Source: Lingula anatina (Eukaryota; Brachiopoda; Lingulata; Lingulida; Lingulidae). Taken from it: a stretch of DNA of 41,591 bases. A program made the translations under genes and the position numbers. The notes below the pieces were generated by a model. The model worked only from the letters and a program-made list of their open reading frames with translations. It was not told the DNA's origin and searched no databases. Every line of letters starts with the position of its first letter. Position 1 is the first letter of the stretch. Location: NCBI RefSeq assembly GCF_001039355.2, contig NW_019773833.1, positions 1-41,591 on the forward strand. The letters are read 5' to 3'. Positions 1-9,028 of the stretch are shown here, one piece after another.

Positions 1-671
1 TTCTAGGTGAACTGACTTTACATGGGGCTGAACATGGGGGACATGTATTTTATATGAAGCAGACATAAAAAGGCAGCAACAGGAACATCTTCATCTCACC
101 CAGTTGTGCAAGACACGGGATATGGCAAGTTTTAGGATGAATGAACAGCCAGAGTCAGGACAGCCATTGTAAACAGATAACTCGACCTCTTGGAGATAGC
201 AGACGAAATGTATGGCTGTCTTTAATATACAAGTAAGAATCAATAAGTAATTCATTTCCCCCTCTTTCCTTTGTGTAGAGACACAAAATTGTAACATTTT
301 TTTTTTGATTATTTCAATGTGGAATGCATGGATTATTATGAATAAAATTAATGTTTCACTGCTTTAACTGTAATATAAATTTAATTTTTATAGTCATTAA
401 TTGTTTTATTAATCACACCTGTCATTTGTTAAGAATTTGAACCAATTCATCTTGTACATACAAAACACAAAATAAACACATTTTAATTTGATCACCATCA
501 CATGTGAGCATTATTCAAGTATGATGCAAGAATGAATTTATGCATTTTACAAAAGCATCCTATATATGAATAGTGTATCATTAAATGGTTCCTAATAATA
601 GTTTGGACTATAATGAAGAGATGATCCAGTTGCACTACAAACTGTTACACTCATTTCATCTATATTTTTAG
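1..671. other. AT-rich sequence, no gene recognised
   Basis: No open frame here has splice sites or a recognisable protein family. It is AT-rich sequence that would be intron or intergenic space upstream of the exon candidate at 672. Confidence 0.5.
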
Positions 672-838
672 CACTTCTGGAATTCTATAAAGAGCTGAGG
701 GCAGACCAAGAGGTCAATTTTATCCTGAGTGAGAGAGAGTGCTGCCAGAACCACCGAGAACAAGACTTCCAAACACAGCAGATCCTGTGGAGCCAGTTAT
801 ATGGAACAGTACAATTACACAACAAATGTGGGTTCCAG
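672..838 (+). CDS. internal coding exon of an unrecognised gene
   Basis: A 167-nt segment begins after a pyrimidine-rich acceptor (TATTTTTAG) and ends at a good donor (TTCCAG then GTAACA). Read with two leading bases, all 55 codons are open and end in phase 0. The peptide is rich in charged residues and glutamine and looks helical; it starts LLEFYKELRADQEVNF and contains SERECCQNHREQDFQ. I do not recognise the family. The style resembles coiled-coil tails of transposon-encoded or nuclear proteins, but that is only an impression. Upstream exons would lie left of the window and no partner exon was identified to the right. It could be a relic. Confidence 0.4.
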
Positions 839-855
839 GTAACACAAAGAATCAA

Positions 856-1168
856 TTTCCCCCATATGTATGGAAACTATGGAGGCAGGGTATATATAGC
901 AAGGAGAGATTGTGTTGGACAATACTCTGTCACTGAGGACAAATAGACATAATGGATATGTTTAAAAGTGTATAGATATTTCAGCTCAGTTGTGATGTGT
1001 TATAATAATTTTCCCCACATGCATGGAAACTGTTACAGTACTAGTAGAGGTAGCATATACAGTGAGATTGTGGTAGACAATAAGTCATCACTGAAGAGAA
1101 AAAGACTTCAGTGAAAATGTTTTAATGTGAATACATATATTTCAGGTCAGATATGATGTGTTATAGAT
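856..1168. repeat. diverged tandem duplication, unit about 155 bp
   Basis: Copy 1 (856-1008) and copy 2 (1009-1168) align along their length. They share a start like TTCCCCCATATGTATGGAAA, an internal AGAGATTGTG/GTGAGATTGTG block and TCACTGA, and end in TTTCAG.TCAG.T.TGATGTGTTATA. The copies differ by many substitutions and small indels, so this is an old duplication. Confidence 0.7.
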
Positions 1169-1571
1169 GATCTCTGTTATTGTGAGTTCATTAAGGTATA
1201 ATTGCAAATTTTATCACATATTTATTATATACAGACACTTTCAGTCTGTCTTTATTCTGATCACTGTGTCTGTCCAGTGTCATTGCCATAGTCAGCACTT
1301 AGTGACACATCTGTTGTTTACCCTAAAACTGATAAACTGTATTTTTGTTTTGAATTCCTCTAGAAACTCTGCATGATTTGATTATTTTATGATATTGTTT
1401 TGTTATCTTTAGTAGTTTGAGTATGATGCTACAGTATTTCCTGAGTATATCAAATTAAAGCAGCAATGTAGATTTTATATATGATATTTTAATTACTGAA
1501 TATTGTCATTTTGTGAATTTATGAAATTATTATAAGTTCATTGTTAAATGATTTGTCAGGTGCATGACAGC

Positions 1572-1745
1572 AGTCAGAAGGTTCATTGGTCTGATAGTTT
1601 GATGATGCCAAGATCCAATGGTTCAAAAGGTTCAATAGTCAGAAGGTTCATTGGTCTGATAGTTTGATGATGCTAATGTCCAGCTGTTCCAAAGGTTTGC
1701 TAGTCAGAAGGTTCACTTGTCTGAGGTTTCATGGTTCATAGGTTG
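1572..1745. repeat. 65-bp tandem repeat with GTCAGAAGGTTCATTGGTCTGA core
   Basis: The phrase AGTCAGAAGGTTCA starts at 1572, 1637 and 1702, an exact 65-bp period with about 2.6 copies. The third copy is more diverged. The core is a degraded version of the subterminal motif of the MITE at 13255-13412 (AGTCCGAAGGTTCATTGGTC), so this array probably derives from the same family. Confidence 0.75.
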
Positions 1746-2079
1746 TAAAGTCCCAAAGTATGAATGGTACATAGTGTAATATAGCAATGATAATATTTGT
1801 GGAGGGTGTTTATGTTTTACTGACTGTTCATGATTCCGTAATGTCCCAGGTTTGGACAGGTGCTACTTTATCTGTGATTTTCATTGTTTCTTGAACACAA
1901 ATATTTGATTTATGGTCAGTCTGCACATTCAATCCAGTCCTGGTTTCTGTCGTACATGCATACCTTCTCCTCATTAACTCAGCCATTTAAGCTAATTGCA
2001 ATGATCGCATTTAGCAAGAATCTCTCCCAACTAGTACAATGTATCTATCTGACAGATTACAGCTCTATAGAATACCACC

Positions 2080-2530
2080 CTAAGAGCAGTTGCAACACTG
2101 CCAATGTGACTGCTGTAGATTCTCCAGGGCAGATGACTGGATCCCTTCATACTTGAGATGGAACCATTGCAGGCAGTCTTCACATTCAATCCAGTCCTGG
2201 TTTCTATCATAGACCTGCCTACAATGACAATTTTTAGACAATTTTGGTCTTGTATGGTGGCGGTTCTCTGATCTATATGGGAACATTTCCAGCCTTCTGC
2301 TTTCAAAACACTTGCTGAGATGTTCCCTCATCGCACTTTGCTCCCAAATTAAGCCCTCAGGTCTTGTTCCAAAGCACAGAACCATTGCATTAGCAATGTA
2401 AAAAGTCCACAGTCATTTCCGCCAGTTTGCTCCTGAACGTCAATATGCTCCTAAACAATTTTCTTTGGATGGTGCAAAAAGCAATGAGGCAGCAATCTTA
2501 GCAATCTTCCCCTTCAATCTGGGGCTAAGT
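2080..2530 (-). pseudogene. Ulp1-like (C48) cysteine peptidase C-terminus with PHD-type finger, broken
   Basis: On the minus strand, a block at about 2420-2400 reads QTGGNDCGLF. This is the Ulp1/SENP motif holding the oxyanion glutamine and the catalytic cysteine. After a frame change at a run of five T, the chain continues through an arm of the type MREHLSKCFE into a cysteine/histidine finger (CHCRQ, IECEDC, QWFH, HWQCCNCS) resembling a PHD finger, with the usual Cys after WFH replaced by Tyr. Upstream, the segment LKGKIAKIAASLL fits the Ulp1 fold but lies in another frame, and an in-frame TAG precedes the catalytic block. Ulp1 domains with C-terminal fingers are common in transposon-linked genes of invertebrates. 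At least two frameshifts plus a stop indicate a dead copy. Confidence 0.7.
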
Positions 2531-3587
2531 CTGGAATTTGAACACAATTGCTAATATTGCTATTAATGTTGGAAAGAGTAAGCCAATGGGAGTTAAGATT
2601 AACTATCTGCACAAATAAAGGCATGGGGTGGATAAGATATGAACATTTTTAACAAACTCTAGGGTACAAGTGTATGATCTCCATAAAAATCTGAAGGCAA
2701 CATGCACCCAAGTGTCTTCATGGCATAAAATTCACTTCACAAAATAAAGACAAAATCTGAATACAAAACTTCAAATCAAATCCATTTCACTTTTGTTAAA
2801 AAAAAATGAATTATTAATTTAAGAGATCACCCATATTTTTAAAGATCTGTCCCAAACCACTTATGCTCATTATCAAGATGCCTTAATACAAACCTGATGG
2901 GTTCTCAGTCATCATTGGGTCCTCCTGGCCAGCTTGGGCCTCAACTGAAACGAACAAATTAGCATGGAATGAGTAACTATAACCTTCTCTGTAAGGTGTC
3001 AAGTGAATATAAACCACTTTGGTTTTAAGCTCTTTCCCTTCCAGAGTCTCCAAAGTTACATTCTACTTCTGGTCTATTCTTTTTACCCTAGAAGTAATAT
3101 TATGAGAAATGTATGCAAAAAGTCACAGTACTATAGAGCTTTCATAATGCATGTTTTGACATGCTGAATTTCTAGCTACATTTTATTGCCCCCACCCCCA
3201 ATATAGTACTAATATCTGTAAGTCCAAATTAAGGGATAACAATTGTTTGTATGCAATAAATATTTCACAATAAAAACATTGTAAATAGAACTTTAATAGA
3301 TAACATTTTACAACCAAAACAGTGGTTATTACTATTATTCTCAAATCTGTACCTGCCATCTGAAAACATGGAGCTTCGTGATATAATTATTTAAAAAAAA
3401 AAAAAAAACATGGGCTTACTTTGAATGTCAGAATGGAGTCATTAACAGTTTAGAAACTTTATGTTTACTCTACAAAAATCTATTTTTTGGGGCAAAAGGA
3501 ACAGTTGTTCTTCCTTTAAATTAAATTTTCATCAAAACTGTGTGAAATGCGACATGAAATATGCATTGAATAAGTGAACACGTGGAT
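2531..3587. other. non-coding spacer; one weak minus-strand exon candidate
   Basis: This is mostly AT-rich sequence with an A15-16 run near 3393. A 51-nt minus-strand segment (2944-2894) has an acceptor (GTTTCAG), a donor (CATCAG then GTTTGT) and 17 open, acidic codons. It is too short to identify and could belong to the same gene as the Ulp1 relic. Confidence 0.3.
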
Positions 3588-3735
3588 AATAGAGAGTTTT
3601 GGCAAGGCCTTCCGTATGACGTGTAACGTATAGATCAACACGTAATACGTTTTACGTACGCGAGAAAGCTAGCAGTGGTTTTGGCAGGTCTCACTCCGTA
3701 TGCGTTTTTTTCCGCCAGGAGCCGCTAGTTCCAAA

Positions 3736-4730
3736 ATGGCCGCGCCCTGGACATCCAAGCGGAAGTTAATTTGTGCACAAATTTTCGACTTTGACTTAGA
3801 AACTACGCTCGTTTTCGCAAATTACAAGCGACGAAGAGACTCCACATATGATCCTGATCATGGCAAGTTTGTTTTTGATGACCAAACTTCGGCAAAAATA
3901 TGTTCTATGACAAGATTTCAAAAGGATGACATTGGCAGACTTCAAAATGCATTGGGCATCCCTGACGTTTTGATCTGTCCAGATAGAACTGTATCAACCG
4001 GAGTAGACGCATTGTGCATATTGTTACGTAGATTGGCATATCCAAATAGACTGTGTGACCTCGAAGAAGTATTTGGCAGATCATCTTGTGCCCTATCCCA
4101 AATATTCACTACAACTCTTGATGTTATCTATGAAAACAATGGACATATCCTACAATCTCTGCGTGACCAAGAATGGCTGACAGATGGATATGAACTATTT
4201 GCTGCAGCTATCCAAGCTAAGGGGGCTGCACTTGCTAACTGCTGGGGCTTTATAGACGGCACTGTGCGGCCTATGTGTAGGCCTCAGGAAGGGCAATAAG
4301 TGTGCTATAATGGACACAAACGGACACATGCCCTGAAATATCAGAGCATCACTGCACCAAATGGATTAATAGCAAATATGTTTGGTCCAGTTGAAGGATC
4401 CAGGCATGATTCTGCTTTACTCCGCATGAGTGGTATAATACTGGAACTCTCAGAAATTCAGATAGATGGAGAACAAGGCTGCATCTATGGGGATCCAGCA
4501 TATCCTTTACGACCAGAAATACAGGTCCCATTCAGAAATCCAACACCTTATCAACAGATGTTCAATGCCTCCATGTCAGCTGTTAGAATATCTGTAGAGT
4601 GGACATTCGGCAAAATTGTTGAAAACTTTGTCTTCAACCTATTGGCAAGATGTATCTGGTTGCAGCTCTATTAGTTAATTGCCATACCTGTTTATATGGA
4701 TCAGAAACGACTGATTTTTTTTCATATTGA
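3736..4730 (+). pseudogene. HARBI1: HARBI1-like DDE transposase, inactivated
   Basis: This is the Harbinger nuclease, which cuts DNA at the element ends. The ATG at 3736 (AAAATGGCC, strong context) is preferred to the in-frame ATG at 3700. The order is an N-terminal helical region, then GFIDGTVRP (first Asp), YNGHKR, GPVEGSRHDS, YGDPAYPL (second Asp) and SVEWTFG (Glu), so the DDE triad is present. A TAA at 4297-4299 interrupts the frame just after the first catalytic motif, and the same frame then continues. After 4620 the usual segment between SVEWTFG and the C-terminal helix is shortened and the frame shifts. The remaining tail (PIGKMYLVAALLVN, then LYGSETTDFF) is in another frame and stops at 4728-4730. 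It is a full-length relic of about 330 codons. Confidence 0.9.
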
Positions 4731-4945
4731 TCCACCAAGTTAAGAGGAATATTTGCAATATTATGATAATGAATAATAAATAAGAAAACACAGTATTCAA
4801 AATTGAAAAATTTAATATAAAATGAAACTATGTGAAAAAACTTAAAACTTTCAAATTGAAATAAACTGTATAAACAAAAATCTCTCTTCCTTATAATTAG
4901 CAAATGGCATGTTAATTACTGATCAGTAGTAGAGTTCTACAAATA

Positions 4946-6514
4946 TTAGATGTTGCTCTTTTGATTAACAAATGCACCAATAAGGGCCTTTTGATTTTCA
5001 GACTCCTGCTTTCTGATTTCAAGTTCTTGCATTTACACTGTTCTTTTAGTTCATCAAGCTCCAGCTTTCTCGCTAAGATGCCAAGCAAGGGGTCCTCTTT
5101 TGCCTTTTTCTTTATCTTCTTTGGTTTGGGAGGTTCCACATCACCAGTTGGAATCATCATGCAATAAGATTCAAACAAGAAAGGTGGTGATGATAGAAAA
5201 ATGACTTCTTTAAGATAAAAAATATATATTTTCTATAGAAAATGATTAGGGGCCTATAAGAAAACCTCTCCCATTCATAATGACTAGTAACCAAGTCAAA
5301 ATAATATCTAATTACTGTCAGAATCCTGGTTCTCGGTTTCTTGTTCTGGCCTTTAATTCATCTCATCTTTCACACCTGAAATATTGAATTAAACAACCTT
5401 AAAGGGACACAAAAGAGGATTCTGACTGTAATGAAAAGGCATGAATCGTGACTTGTTGAACTCACCTGAGGTCAATTAAAACTTTTAAAACATAAATTGA
5501 CAAATAGATCACCTTAAACAATACCAAAAGACATAGTTATATTCACTGTCCCCTATTCAAATCTAAGTCGTCAGCTATTGGGACAAAGGTGCTTAAGCGC
5601 GGGTTTTGATTTTTTCGTCTTTTTTCCAAAATTGTTACAGATGTATGGCGAGTGTCAGAAATGGAAGATATATAAGGTGGGCAAGTCGGGGGAAAAATGC
5701 CATTTACTTCGTTTAATATTAGTTTTGGTGGGAAAATCCTCTTTAACCCCCAATTCTAACATCCTTTTGGCATTTCAATGTCCTAATCAAAATGTAGTAT
5801 CTTACCATCCAATTTTCCTTTATTAGAGAAGCACAGCAGTACTTTATCTCGAACTGCTTTTCCCTCTTTAAGTTTTTCTGTGTCAGTTTTTGCTTTCATT
5901 TTAGGATTCGTTGTCTTTCTTCTTTCAGCAATTTCAAATCCTGCCTCCTTCTCTAATTCAGTCACATCAATCAGCAGTTTCTGTAACTCTGTGTAATCTT
6001 GTTGAATGCCACTCCTATAATAACACAAAAATTATTTATTGATCAATGCATAATCATCTTACAAATTTCTTTTCTACAGAGAAAACCTATTGCCCATAAC
6101 ATAGGGAACAATGTGTTCATATCATGAAATAAAAGAGGAACACAGAATGAAACGTGCAAAATTATGCCAACTTAAATTTTAAAAATAATCTAAAAATAAA
6201 ATTTTCTGTAAAGATGCGTAAGACATGTCAGTTGAATTTGCAAATTAAAGAAGTCCTTGATTGATATATTAAGTGGTTACTCACACTTTTTTGGATGCAA
6301 GTTCACTACTTTTCCACTTAGTAAGAATCCTGACAGTTCTTTCTTTCACAGTTCTTGCAGTGCAAGGACTTGTTAACTCTAACAGACCAGTCAAAGATTC
6401 AGCTGCTTCTGTCCAGCAAGCTGGGGTTTTAAATGGGTTGTAGAAGTTTACCTCCTTCAGCAACATCTCGTCTATGTCATCAGTAAAAATTATGGATTTT
6501 TTCTTGGCTGACAT
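4946..6514 (-). pseudogene. Harbinger-associated Myb/SANT-like DNA-binding protein, one frameshift
   Basis: Three exons on the minus strand fit with compatible phases: 6514-6285 (ATG at 6512-6514, donor GTGAGT), 6014-5806 (acceptor TTATTATAG, donor GTAAGA) and 5207-4946 (acceptor TTAAAG). Exon 1 carries the trihelix/SANT region (start MSAKKKSIIFTDDIDEMLL, then NPFKTPACW and RTVKERTVRIL). Exon 2 starts SGIQQDYTELQKLLIDV, as in this family. Exon 3 has a lysine-rich patch and a coiled-coil tail. In Harbinger elements this protein binds DNA and helps the nuclease into the nucleus. A single missing base near 5025 throws the last 26 or so codons out of frame; the original stop would be 4946-4948. 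Predicted length is about 233 residues. Confidence 0.85.
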
Positions 6515-7144
6515 ACTGACTTTCCTGACTTTATTAGCTAGGCTATTATATTATGATTATCTGCAATTCAAAGAAATAAAATGATAAGGGTATAGGCCTA
6601 TATATATGGATTACACGAACATGGGGCTGCTTGTGGATTCTTTTTAGATAGATGAATAATTAAGATGTTGAATGGAATGTGTTATTTACGTCAATTGATG
6701 CCGCAGATCCTGTTGTTTATGAAAAAAAAAATCAACTTAAATTGAATTTGATACTACTACGGACGACTGATTGACTGGCTGTTTTTCCAGCTGTTTTCAC
6801 AGAGTATTTCTACCTACAGCGTCTAAAAGTGATTCAGTGGAATCTTAACACCCTATATATTCCTCTGCAGTATGTTAAACTTGAAAGAAATAAGCGTAAA
6901 TCTATTACATTCGATACGTTTCTTACCTACGTGTAATCACCGATTCATACGTAGTGCCGTATGACTTATGACTTGTCCTTGAGAAAAACTACGCACAAAG
7001 TTATATGTCGTACGAAAGGCCTTGCCAAAACTCTCTAATGCCATGAAAGCAAACTTACAGTTGCCAGGTGTCTGAGGTAACATATGTTATATGAATACAA
7101 AAGGATTTTTAAAAAATAGGTCTGCATTTAGAAAACCTACATAC

Positions 7145-7330
7145 CTGTTCTGTTCCACTCATATCTGTTGAGCCGTCCATCACAATACTATAAACTTTGT
7201 TCTCAATTTTTTTTTGGTACTGTTTCTCATATCATCAGCAATACATTCAACAAATTTTGTGCAGGAGGTTCTATTTAGGTGAGATGTCCCCAGTTTTGTC
7301 CCTTTGGCAATATCTAAATTGCAAAGCCAT
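7145..7330 (-). pseudogene. hAT/ZNF862-like transposase exon with a frameshift
   Basis: A 186-nt minus-strand exon lies between a good acceptor (CTTTCAG) and donor (GAACAG then GTATGT). Its translation includes AKGTKLGTSHLNRTSC and FVECIADDM and then, in the next frame, YSIVMDGSTDMSGTEQ. The DGSTD/EQ block is typical of the first catalytic region of hAT-derived proteins such as the ZNF862 group. The frame changes at a run of nine A (plus-strand T, 7207-7215), which could be real decay or an assembly error. The Harbinger insertion begins about 100 bp further along the transcript, so it probably landed in an intron of this hAT-derived gene and separated the next exons. Confidence 0.6.
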
Positions 7331-7481
7331 CTGAAAGATAGTCAAAGGTATATTTGGTAAATTGTTTTTATCCTCACAACAAATGAGAATGAAAGTTTAA
7401 AAATAAACCATAATGAAGATCATATAAGAAAATATTCCCTTACTGCGACTACAATCACCTGTTAGAGAAGAGTCTACTTAC

Positions 7482-8175
7482 ATTGTCCAGATTAGAGATT
7501 GATGGCCTAATTGAGATGTACTGATCGAGAAATTGTAATTTCTCTAGAAGCCATCTCGTTTTTTTGGAAATGCCCTTCCTTGCACTTCCACTTGGTTTTG
7601 GCTTCTTTGCTTTGGTGTAACTATTACCAAGTGACGTATCTTTGCTTTCACCCAAGAAGCTGAAAATGTAAAGAGTATAACATTTAGTTAAAAAAAGAGG
7701 GAACTGGGTATTTTATATTTTTAGGGGCAGGTAGGCCTAAAAAGGCCTCAGTTCGAGAAAATCCTCTTTTCTTAATTAATTCATACTCTTTTATAGGCCT
7801 ATCTTTTTTAATTTAAACAGTGGCATTGCTGTTGTCACAATTTAACCAGTTTGACATTAATATGCTTGAAAATCATTCATTGTTTTACATGCACGTTGAA
7901 GCCATGCCTAATGCTTTAAACGAGAGCGTGGTTGAATTTTAATTTTTTTTTCAAACAACAAGAACTTGAAAAAGACATCAGACATGCTGAAGCCTGGCAG
8001 TTTCCTCACTGGTTTGTTCCAGATGAGTTGCGATCTTCTCAACAGCAAGATCACGTTTTTCTTTGTCCTTGAAGTCCGATGATCTAATATCATATAAGCA
8101 GGGATGCTCCTGCCATATGTCAACGAATTTGTCGTCTAATATGGCTTCAGACACGACCTCATTGGGGGCTGCCAT
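7482..8175 (-). CDS. MADF-domain protein, partial
   Basis: Exon 1 (8175-8010) starts at an ATG in good context (AAAATGGCAGCC) and encodes MAAPNEVVSEAI, then the first half of a MADF domain (FVDIWQEHPCLYDIRSSDF, then IATHLEQT). It ends at a donor GTGAGG. A second exon (7659-7482; acceptor TTTTCAG, donor GTAAGT) carries the region that usually follows (SYTKAKKPKPSGSARKG, then WLLEKLQFLDQYIS and RPSISNLDN). MADF proteins are Myb-related DNA binders, frequently encoded by or derived from transposons. The two exons do not join in phase, and the central helix (normally a WKNLRD-like motif) is not visible, so an exon is missed or the gene is damaged. It lies outside the Harbinger inverted repeats. 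Confidence 0.6.
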
Positions 8176-9028
8176 TTTTCTTTGTTTCCGGCTAACGGCA
8201 CATGCGCATTGTTGGCATGGCTTGAGCAATCAGCGCTTGCACCCCGCACATGCTGAGCACATGCCTCAATACAAGAGACAAAAAATATCAAACGCATGAG
8301 GTGTTTTGCTCAGCCGGGCGAGAGGCAAAAATCTCACCAAAATACCCCCGCAAATGATGAGAAAACGGCGCAGCGCAAGTGGCTCGCGCCATTTACTCAC
8401 CAAGGGCTTTTATCAAGTAAAGATAGACCGACAAGCTCACATGACTCAGCGCTGCTGTACGATCCCATTGTGATCTTAAACAAAGCTGAATCATCCTTTT
8501 TGACCCATGCAAGTTTTTTGTGGAAAAGTAAAGAGGATTTGGCTTAATGAATTGAATGCTCTCCCTGTACATAAAGAATCCTCACTGCATACTTTTTCCA
8601 TGTGGATCTGTCTGGGACTAGGTGGGACTTAATGGCAGTCTGCACACTCTTATCTCTTGTAAAGGGAACCCAGAACACAGATTTCCTATCCTATGATATC
8701 CACCTATGAGACACTATAGCAATGTCAGCTTCTTTTATGAACGTGAACAGGAAAAAGGTCATTTTTCTAAAATATAATTATATTTAAATCAATTTTAATT
8801 ACAAGTAAAATATTTAAAAAATTTACCTAAAAGTAATAAATTTGAAAGCCAAAACCATGAGCTTCCTTGCTACTGATGTTTTCACACGAGTTCGGTCTAT
8901 ATAAGAAACAGCACTATTCTGTAATTTACCAACACATTTAGGGCTATGATTAGCATTTAAGGCTTTTTCTGTTTCCACCTTGCTAAACTGTGTTTAGAGA
9001 ATCTGGTAATGGGTCTTTTGCATGTCTT
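8176..9028. other. CpG-containing upstream region, no gene recognised
   Basis: About 8150-8400 is richer in CG and in CpG steps than its surroundings (for example GGCGAGAGG and ACGGCGCAGCGC). It lies directly upstream of the minus-strand MADF ATG, so it may be its promoter. The remainder to 9028 is AT-rich with no supported gene. Confidence 0.35.

Larger units (their letters stand above)
3591..7036. mobile_element. complete Harbinger/PIF-type DNA transposon, 3446 bp
   Basis: The two ends are 26-bp terminal inverted repeats (3591-3616 and 7011-7036) matching at 25 of 26 positions; the outer 20 bases are AGAGAGTTTTGGCAAGGCCT. The flanks carry the 3-bp direct repeat AAT (3588-3590, 7037-7039), or TAAT if the terminal base is counted as target. 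Inside lie the two genes expected of the superfamily: a DDE nuclease on the plus strand (3736-4730) and a Myb/SANT-like DNA-binding protein on the minus strand (6514-4946), converging tail to tail. Both ends have clustered ACGTA/ACGTG motifs (about 3612-3662 and 6908-7015), plausible transposase binding sites. Both genes are damaged, so the copy is not autonomous. Confidence 0.92.

Noticed and set aside
739-936. Plus-strand frame starting MLPEPPRTR
   Set aside because: It is out of frame with the splice-bounded exon 672-838 and runs through its donor into repeat sequence.
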